From the NCBI GenBank assembly GCA_020744425.1, contig JAGMUV010000002.1:4322501-4386500 (forward strand): a stretch of DNA of 64,000 bases. Reading direction: 5' to 3'. This DNA is from Dactylonectria macrodidyma. Its lineage: Eukaryota > Ascomycota > Sordariomycetes > Hypocreales > Nectriaceae. A model generated the notes under the pieces. The model made no database searches. It was not told the origin of the DNA and was given only the letters and a program-made list of their open reading frames with translations. Shown in pieces: positions 44,179 through 52,377 of the stretch (its first letter is position 1; each line of letters begins with the position of its first letter). Position numbers and translations under genes: made by a program.

Positions 44179-44361
44179 ATTTGTTGAAGGTGGATGAATA
44201 GGTGGGTGAGGTCGAAAGCGGTGTGTCGAGATTCGGACACGGCCAAGGTTGAACTGTCTTCGTGGAGACGCGACGCGAGGGGCCGGAGCGCGTGAGAATT
44301 GGCCAATAGGGAGGCTTGGAATTAAGTGCTTGCTTCTCCAGCATATCATCTCGGACATCAC
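44179..44361 (-). other. In-frame upstream extension of dUTPase, possible mitochondrial presequence
   Basis: The dUTPase frame stays open for 61 more codons, with ATGs at 44361, 44358 and 44349. From the third, about 57 residues contain many Arg, Ser and Pro and no Asp or Glu until the usual start ([13 protein letters not shown], later [13 protein letters not shown]). This is the composition of a mitochondrial targeting sequence. Whether transcripts begin this far upstream is unknown. Confidence 0.5.
44268..44278. promoter_or_regulatory. Overlapping ACGCGA ACGCGA (MCB-like) elements upstream of dUTPase
   Basis: Two overlapping ACGCGA hexamers lie 90-100 bases before the ATG at 44178 (read on the plus strand). 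ACGCGA/T is the core recognised by MBF. They also lie inside the possible mitochondrial extension, so they could only act as promoter elements for the short form. Confidence 0.4.
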
Positions 44362-44589
44362 TTTGAATAAAAGAGGGTTGAGCTTCGGCTACCTAGATAG
44401 GTAGGCCATGAACAGCTGAATGGGTATGTAATCAAAACATGACTGTCTGAAACGCCAGTTCCTGAATTGATAGATTACAGACGAGGACGGAGAGGCTGTG
44501 CAGCCTTTTCAACCCAGCGAGCCAGTTGATTGCCGATCATCCAGGTTCTGTTAGTCCAAAGTTGTAACTACGCGCCCATGCCCGCGATT

Positions 44590-45623
44590 CTACGCCTCCA
44601 ACTCCCGTCCAAAGTCAACTAGTCTGATCTTCGTAGCATCGTTGTGGTGAAACAGTGCTACTTTCGACCGCACAAGAAATCGCGCCGAGGCAGATTCCCT
44701 GGGTAGCTGAACATACGACGCCTCCGTGTTGCCCTTGGCCGAGGAGAGGGCATTGAGGAGCTCCTCTGTGAGCCGTTTCATCTCTGCGCTGGCAGCGACA
44801 ACCTCGTCCTGAGGCCCAGCTGCGCCGCTCTGCTCGCCGTCGGTAGCCTGGCCCCAGATTTCGTCGATTCGCCGCTGTCGCTTATCGTTGTTACCGCCGT
44901 CCGGGGCCTTCTTCAGTTTTCCTTGCGCATTGAAGCCAGCCGCGAGGTCATCGCGCTCGATATCCATGAGGCCGCCAACGACGGGGCCACCGAGCTCCTC
45001 CGCTACGAGCATCGGTGCGAGCTTGTCGTTAATGAACCCAAGCAGCACTTTCATGAGATTTGATGTTCCCTGATCGTACCCCTTTTTCTTCTCCTTCAGC
45101 TCCTGGAGACGCTCTCGCGCGCCAGCTTCCGGGGTCATATCAGCGCTGGCGTCCAGGTCATTCCGTAAGGATTGGATTCGCGCTTCAAGCGCCTCCTTGA
45201 GCAAGTTTTGGCCTTTCAGTCCAGCCTGGTCTGCCTCCAACTGGCGCGCGACCTGTTCATGGCTGGCACGTTGAGACTCAAGATAGGCATTGGACTCTTG
45301 AATAGTCTGATGCGTCTTGCGTAGAGCCAGTAGGGCCGGTAGGAGGGACCCTGGAAATGGCAGAAAGGGCTCAGAAGCTGTCACCTCGTCCAGGGCAGCT
45401 TTGATTACCTGGGCCTGCCCTGCAGGAGACTGGGGAAGTTCAACAGAGCTCGAACGTAGCTGGTCCCGAGTTAACATCTGCCGGTATGAGGCTCATACGA
45501 GATGACACTTACCTTTTGCAGCTCATTCTCGTGTTCTCTAACTTTCTTCTGGAGCTCCTTGAGCGTGTGATCAAGGTTGGCGGTGTATAGGTGCGCCTCT
45601 GCGTCCTGCGACCTCTCATTCAT
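44590..45623 (-). CDS. Coiled-coil protein, possibly CENP-K/Sim4-like kinetochore subunit
   Basis: Two exons are proposed on the minus strand: 45623-45513 and 45459-44590, giving 326 residues. A 35-nt intron ending at 45478 would also be in frame but is shorter than fungal introns normally are. The 53-nt choice has a TTAAC branch site 11 bases before its CAG and gives a continuous helix (ELQK then LRSSSVELP). Residues 1-40 and 85-160 are coiled-coil-like (HTLKELQKKVREHENELQ, then LESQRASHEQVARQLEAD), followed by a globular region with FINDKLAPMLVAEELGG and a charged tail. The arrangement resembles fungal CENP-K/Sim4 proteins of the inner kinetochore, but this is recalled resemblance without a diagnostic motif. 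Confidence 0.6.
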
Positions 45624-47161
45624 TTTCTAGCGGCGCAAGCTCCACAGGCCCTATTTTCGAAAATCAAGAAGGGACTGGAACCGAGTCACAGATTTTCCAA
45701 TATGCTGTCGAGGGTCTTTGCCCGGGGATAGAGTGGACCAATGTGTATCGCGCAAAACGCAGCGAACTCCTCATTCATGCCCAAGCTGTGGCGGCAGATG
45801 TGGTGTGCGATGTGCTGGACAGGACTAGCGAGTCTTGAATCGGCCACTGGGCTTTTTGGGACAGGCGAGGCCTTGGCAATCAGGGACTGGGATTCAAAGA
45901 GACAAAGATCCCCGGGAATACTCGGCGCCCGGTATGGTTGGTATCGCAAACGTGCAAAACTAGATACGGGAGAAGCTCCGAGAATAGGTACGTGGTAGGT
46001 GACACGGGTATGACAGAATGGTTGCTCCCGTCTGAGCGTCTCGCCCCGGCGCGTCCTGAAGTTTGGAGTTAATGCACTGTGTACCGCACAGTACGGTCTG
46101 ATTACAGCGAGTGAGCGACAGGTCCACCCTCCCCAGAATCCCAGAATCCATAGGTGGCTCCTGAAGGTTTAGGGGCTAGCCTTCGCTCCCGGGCGGCTTC
46201 CCCAGACTAGCTTGCGTTGAATCAGCGCACTGTGTGCTGCCTCCGGACCGAGCCCCCACGTGACTTGCCAGCACATCCAACATCTCATGGCGAAGCCGTT
46301 TCAGCTGCTTCTCCCGCATCTTCTCCCAAACTTACCCCCGACACCCGACTCCCGACTCTGGTCATCTCCCACCCCCCTTTTCACTTGGCCGCTGAGGTAT
46401 ATCATCGTCCTCATTCCCAGCGACTATCGTAGACTGGCCCTGAGGCCTTTTTCTTCCTTCTTTCTCGCTGCCTTTGGATTGGTCTGCCTCGCTGTTCCTG
46501 CCCTTGTCCCCCCCCCCTCCCGGCGCGCGACAGCAACCATCAGAATCGGCGCACCTATCCCGCGAAACGCGCTCCTCCCTCCGTTCGCTGGTATCCCCCC
46601 CATTGTGGCCAGCGACTTGCGACGCGATAAAAAGCCTCTTCTTTCCGCCCCTCCCAACTAATCGGAGCCCGTTTGCGACGCCCAAGGAATCCGTGGTCAC
46701 AAGGTTTGAGCTGAGCACTTGCCTCTTCCTTTCTGCTTTTCAGACCTCTGTCCCAGTATCGATAATCGCTTCACCTCCTCTCCTCAACCACTCAACTTCT
46801 TCATCACAAGCCACTATCTCCGCCCTTTCCTTCCCGCCCACCGTACAAGGAAATCTTCCGGGCACTGCCATTCGACGCCCGTTGCAAGACTTCTGGAGCC
46901 CGCCCTGAGCCCGAGAAAGGATTGCCCTTGAGATCACCTTCTCCTTCCACTCAACCTGTCACTCCGTCACTTTCTGGGCAGCGCCCCTCGCGACACCAGT
47001 CACTTCACGAATACTTCACCGAAGCGCGATCCCACCGATCCAAAGTCACTACACCAGCACGTTTTCCTTCGAAAACCCCCTGAGTGTAAATAAGACGAAA
47101 TAAAAAAGACCGTTTCAAACGAAATAAGACATCCGCCCGTGATCCATTTACATCAAGCAAA
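45624..47161. other. Divergent intergenic region upstream of the KH gene
   Basis: About 1.5 kb with no supported coding region. Frames of up to 144 codons are low-complexity Pro/Ser translations of pyrimidine-rich DNA. It should hold both promoters and a long leader for the KH gene. Confidence 0.55.
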
Positions 47162-48651
47162 ATGTCCGCTTCGCCTCCCCAACCTACCCAATCGGTCAAG
47201 CGCCCCCTCGAGGAGGCGTCTTCTCCTTCGCGCGCCACCGACCAGCCCGATGCCAAGCGACCCGCTCTTGACAAGATCATGAACCACGATGATGACGTCG
47301 AGGTGCCCGAAGCTCCTACCGCCGAACCCACCGTCGTCAGCCAGGAGCAGAACGGCGATGAGAAGACCAATGGCACCAAGTCTGAGGAAGGTGACGCCCC
47401 GGCGACTGAGGAAGTTTCTGACATCAAAGCTGCCGCTGCCGCGACCGTCGCTGCCTCGGCATCGAACGCCGTCACCTCTGCCACGGCCCACGACGAAACC
47501 TCTTGGATCCATATCCGCGCCGTCATCTCTAGCCCGGAGGCGGCGACAGTTATCGGAAAAGGAGGCGAGAACGTCTCCAACATCAGGAAGCTTTCCAACG
47601 CCAAATGCACCGTCAGCGACTATCAGAAGGGTGCCGTCGAGCGTATTCTAACCGTCAGTGGAATAGTGGACGCTGTGGCCAAGGTAGATGACATCCCATC
47701 GGGTTGAGTATTCTTTATGTGCTAACTCTCTCTGAGGCCTTCGGTTTGATCATTCGAACCCTCAACAACGAGCCGCTGAACGAGCCTTCTACCGCTTCCT
47801 CCAAGACGTATCCCCTGCGCCTCCTGATCCCTCACATTTTGATCGGCTCCATCATTGGCAAGGGAGGAGCCCGAATTCGCGAGATTCAAGAGGCTTCAGG
47901 TGCCCGTCTGAATGCGTCAGACTCTTGCCTTCCCATGTCAAGCGAACGCTCCCTAGTGGTCATGGGTGTCGCCGACGCCGTTCACATTGCCACTTACTAT
48001 GTCGGCAGTACCCTACTGGAACAGCTCAATGATAGATTTGGCGGCCCTGCCGCTTCCGCATACGCAACCCGAAGCGGCGCACCTGCTGGCTCCATTCCTG
48101 GAGGCATGCAGGTTGTCCCTTACTCCCCCCAGCCTGCGTCCGGGCACTACGGTCGAAGCGAAAACTACGGCCGCCACAGCGAGCGTCGCCCCCACCACAT
48201 GCCCCCTGCACCTTACCCGCAGCAGTACCCTCCCCATCCGGCAGCTCAAGGGAACCCGGCGATGCCCATGCAGTATGGCGCGCAAGGAGCAGCATATGGT
48301 GCTACCCCTCACATCCAGCCTCATATGGCACCGCACACCGGTCCTCAGCCGCATGGCGGAGCCCCTCAGGCGCAGCCCATGGCCGGAGCCATCCCTGGAG
48401 GCCCGATTACGCAGCAGATCTACATCCCCAACGACATGGTCGGTGCCATCATTGGCAAGGGTGGGCAGAAGATCAACGAAATACGCCAGATGAGCAATAG
48501 CGTAATCAAGATTAATGAACCGCAGGACAACAGTAACGAGCGGCTGGTTACTATCACTGGGACTGAGGAGGCCAACCGCATGGCGCTATACATGCTGTAC
48601 TCTCGACTTGGTGAGGTGCAAAACAAAACCGGTAGTAACATGATATTCTAA
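47162..48651 (+). CDS. Triple KH-domain RNA-binding protein (Rnc1/Pbp2/PCBP type)
   Basis: Two exons (47162-47683, 47737-48651) join in phase 0 and give 478 residues. Three KH domains each carry an invariant GxxG loop: VIGKGGENV near residue 132, IIGKGGARIREI near 214 and IIGKGGQKINEI near 413. The first 105 residues are disordered and acidic, with KRPLEE and AKRPALDK basic patches. A Pro/His/Gln/Tyr-rich linker separates KH2 and KH3. The two-plus-one domain spacing matches poly(C)-binding proteins and yeast Pbp2/Hek2 or fission-yeast Rnc1, which bind mRNAs and control their stability or localisation. The exact orthologue cannot be fixed by eye. Confidence 0.93.
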
Positions 48652-49699
48652 CGCCTTCACTCTCAACAGAATCGGAAAAACATCGCATCTAATTGTGGTG
48701 ACGATGACGACGACGATGACGACGACGAGCTTCCGGGTGCTCTCCGGAGTGCATTATCTCGACGACGAAGTGTTTACAATACTGAAAAAGGGGGGCTAGT
48801 GATCTATGTGGGAGAAGACAAGGAATAGTTTGTGGTGGAAGTCTTTCGATACCTCTTCAACGGCCTAACCAGTGTGTGGTGGTTGAATGGAAAACCAGGG
48901 CCCTTCATCCAAGTTGCAGCTTCATAGTATGGGTCTTGGGCGGGAGGAATGGCATAGACAGGTGTAACAGGATGGGAAATTCGCATTTCATCGAATGGGA
49001 CGAGCTGGCGAGAGTGAAATTGTTTGATTGGAGCAAGGGGCCGCGTTGTAACAATTGACAGCTCTAAGGTACTCGATTCTAATGGCGCATTTGATTCTCT
49101 TTCTTCTTCACATCCAAGCGGTTTATGGTACTCTGACACGTATGGCTTGATGGACAACGGATGTGACTAATCCCAGCTACGTGAATGGATATTTAAATAA
49201 GTCATCTACAAGGCATTCGCATACCCACATGCCCGCAAACCTACCAGAGCTACGCGGTGTGAATCAGCTGCCCAATCTGAGATTGGCCCGATACAGTTGC
49301 CGGGCTCCATTGGAACCCCGAAACGAAGATAGCAAAGATGGTTATTGATGAGAGCTCATTCAATAGATGAGGAGCTTGAGCTTGAGCTTAGACTCATCCC
49401 GCCTGTTTTAGGGTTGGCGGGAGTGAGTGTTTACTTAACACCCGTATTAAGTGGCGGAGTGGGTTTGTTTGGAGTCATCCGGACCTACAATGTGGGTGCT
49501 ATTTGGTGCTGCGTGAACACCATAAATGCTAAGACAGCTTGGCGACTCATTAGACAAGGCCCAAAAGTCGGACTGATCACTCCTTAACCCCGTTCGTATA
49601 TTAATTATACTGAAATTAGGTGAATCGGCACAAGGTCTGGCTCCACCAATACCATACCGTAGCCCGATGCTTGGAGTAGTTTAGCTTCGGTTGATACTA
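48652..49699. other. Intergenic region downstream of the KH gene
   Basis: No convincing gene. A GACGAC trinucleotide run lies at 48697-48729. The sequence from about 49350 becomes more A+T-rich than its neighbours. A minus-strand frame at 48804-49157 and a plus-strand frame at 49345-49587 look non-coding. Confidence 0.5.
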
Positions 49700-49934
49700 C
49701 AGTGGGGTGCAATAAGTTTGAATCCAAATCTAAGCACCGCTAGGAATGAGCTAGCTATATTAGGCTGCAATTTACCACGCTGCCCTAAGAAGATCTCAAC
49801 AAGAAGAAGGGGCTAGGGGAAATCTAGGCTTAGGGTTAGGGTTATTAAAGCGGCGATGTTCGCTTATCCTAATTTAGTTAAGCTCCTTTTTGTGCTGTTC
49901 TTGGATTTGGATTCAAACTTTTTGCACCCCACGG
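49700..49934. mobile_element. Tc1/mariner-type MITE
   Basis: Terminal inverted repeats start CAGTGGGGTGCAATAAG on the left and read CCGTGGGGTGCAAAAAG inward from the right. The homologous arms run about 35 bases (49700-49734 and 49900-49934) with three mismatches. TA dinucleotides flank both ends (49698-49699, 49935-49936), as expected for Tc1/mariner target duplication. At 235 bp it has no coding capacity, so it would need a transposase in trans. Confidence 0.88.
49828..49847. repeat. Telomere-like TTAGGG repeats inside the MITE
   Basis: The tract GCTTAGGGTTAGGGTTATT holds two full TTAGGG units and partial flanking units. TTAGGG is the telomere repeat of most filamentous ascomycetes. The site is interstitial and within the mobile element. 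Confidence 0.8.
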
Positions 49935-49936
49935 TA

Positions 49937-50449
49937 CGTAGCAGGTGCAAGGAAGTACGCGACTACCCGGTACGCGCCTGCGTGTTTGGTGGGAGGAAGG
50001 TACATGTGCAGACCTCGGTGCACCACGCCTTCGTTACCTTCATTTAATAACGGCTGACGACATGGGTCCAATCAAGGCTCCAGGGGGAGAAACCTCAACT
50101 TTCTTTTTCACAGCCTCACCGTCACTGTCTCACATACTCTCCACGCTCCTTTAATCTGGTGGCCTTCTCTTTTCCCCCTCGTTGTCGTCCCTGGCTGAGC
50201 GCTACGTACGAAGTAGAGTCGTATTCGTGGTATTAAACCCACCCGTCCCACGCTCGCGATCCTCGACACCACGGACAACTCATCCATCACGAATCAATCG
50301 CGTCATCTACCTCCTTACAGTCCGATCCGATTCTGCGGCCCACTCTACGTAGCTCCCACTTCAAGTCCCAACTTCAAAACCTACTCACGGATCCAAGACT
50401 CGACTCGACTCTCTCCATCCATTGTCCAGCCAGCCGAGCCACCATCGCC
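49937..50449. other. ISC1 promoter and leader
   Basis: About 500 bases between the MITE and the ISC1 start with no gene seen. The final 200 bases are C/T/A-rich, consistent with a leader. Confidence 0.5.
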
Positions 50450-52177
50450 ATGGCAGTCGCATCCGACTCGGCCGCCGAGAATACCGTCCCGTCTCCCACC
50501 ACCAACACGGCCGTCGCCGAAGATGAAGACTCTCTCCCCACCGAGCTCAACCTCCTCACACTCAACTGCTGGGGTCTTTTGCACATCTCAGCACTCCGCA
50601 CCCCTCGTCTGGACGAGATTGGTCGTCAACTTGCCCTGCTAGCCCCCACCCCTCAGATTGTTGCACTCCAGGAGTGCTGGACCCAAGACGACTACCGTGC
50701 CATCCGTCGCCATACTCGCCAAGTCCTGCCCTATGGCAAGTTCTACCACAGTGGTGCCTTTGGCGGCGGACTCGCCATCCTAAGCCGCTGGCCCATCGAG
50801 GAGAGCACCATGGTCAAATACACTCTCAACGGACGTCCCACGGCCTTTTGGCGAGGAGATTGGTATGTGGGCAAGGGTGTCGCCTGCGCCAAGATTCGCT
50901 TTGGACCTCGGAGGAAGGATGTCATCGAGGTCTTCAACACACATGTAAGTTGTCAATGTTTGTGATCGTCTTCGAGGACCCCAAATCCAGCTTCGTCCGC
51001 CTGCTCTCGGCTGTCCTGTGTAGTACAGATCTGTTCTAACTTCACTCAGACTCATGCGCCTTACGAGAGCGAGCCCAACGACTCATATATCTGCCACCGA
51101 ACTGCTCAGGCATGGGAAATGTCCAAGCTGCTCCGTGGCGCTGCTGAGCGTGGTCACCTCGTCGTAGCCATGGGCGACTTCAACATGCTTCCTCTCTCCC
51201 TTGCACACCGCCTCATCACCGCCCACGCTCCTGTCCGCGACGTTTGGCGAGTCCTCCATCCGAACAGTGCGCTGGGTCCCGCCCATCACCCTGCCGAGAA
51301 GGCTCGCCATAGGCCCATACCCACTGCTGACTACAATCTGCTCGAGAATGGTGCCACCAGCGACTCCGTCCACAATACATGGCGATGGACCAAGAATCAG
51401 CAGAAACTCCTGAAAGCCGGCAAGCCTGGCGGGGTGCCTGGCGATGCCATTGACCCCCGCGGCAAGCGCCTAGATTATATATTTGCCTCCACTGGAGTCG
51501 ACCCGGACGCGCCCCCCACAACTCCTGGCTGGGTCATCAAGACTGCAGTTGTCGCCCTGACAGAACGCCATCCCGACCTACATGTCTCCCTCTCCGACCA
51601 CTTTGCAGTCCAAACAACCCTCACTCGACACATTCCTTCAGTGTTGCCCGCGCCGGGGTATGCTCGATCTGAAACTCCTTCTGCCGCCCTCAAGACGGGT
51701 GCCTACCTCGCTAACAGCAGCCCCGCGAGCAGCATCCGCTCCGTCACCAGAGCGCACCCCTCTGATCCGGATCTCCAGCTATTACATAACCCCAACGATG
51801 AGCCTCTCCCGCTGGCCATCTATGATGAGATCCTCGCCATGATCCACAAGTATTCCCTCCGCGAAGTCCGCCAGCGCTACTGGCGAGGCGTGCACTTCTT
51901 TGGTGCCCTGTTCGTTTGGCTTGCCTGCCTGGTCGGCGTCTGGTTCAGCCCCGCCAACTATGTTGCGTTCATCTTGATGCTAGTCAGCAGTCTAGGATTG
52001 GTCGCTGGTGTTGTGGATGGACTCCTCTCGTTGCTCTTCTTTTCATGGGAAATACGCGGCCTCAAGGAGTTTGATTGGGAGATTCGTAACGCCAAGGCCG
52101 CAGCATCGGGCGAATTAGTTGCTCTTGGTGAAACGGAGGCCGATGGCATTTCTGCTAGCCGTTCGAAAACTCACTGA
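50450..52177 (+). CDS. ISC1: Inositol phosphosphingolipid phospholipase C (neutral sphingomyelinase family)
   Basis: Two exons (50450-50944, 51050-52177) join in phase 0 and give 540 residues. The enzyme cleaves inositol phosphosphingolipids to ceramides, in yeast at the ER and mitochondria. The endonuclease/exonuclease/phosphatase fold is clear: LNLLTLNCWG, metal-binding Glu in ALQECW (near 74), GGGLAILSRWPI, the P-loop-like YVGKGVACAKI, HAPYE, the Asp/Asn pair in MGDFNMLP (near 206), LDYIF and catalytic Asp-His in LSDHF (near 346). Two C-terminal membrane helices (about 447-468 and 470-495) with a short charged tail match Isc1 and nSMase architecture. It converges on the PUK1-like kinase, 200 bases away. 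Confidence 0.94.
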
Positions 52178-52377
52178 GCTGAAAAATGAGTGTGGCTGAC
52201 GCGTTATGTATGAGAATCACGAAGCAGGAAACGTATTTGATGTCAATGTTTAGGAGTAATGAATAAATAGGAGGATAATGTCTAGTAGTAATAACAATAA
52301 CAATACTAATTGTTGTATGCCACGGCTTCTAAGCCTTGTCTCATCCATCGTTCCTCATCATCCGTACCTAAGCTTAT

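Noticed and set aside
45478..45512. A 35-nt intron in the coiled-coil gene
   Set aside because: It is in frame but below the usual minimum size. The 53-nt alternative ending at 45460 has a proper branch site and acceptor.
48804..49157. A 117-codon minus-strand frame downstream of the KH gene
   Set aside because: No recognisable features and mixed codon use; it is likely chance.
49828..49847. A chromosome end or telomere
   Set aside because: Only two full TTAGGG units are present, inside a MITE, with ordinary genes on both sides.
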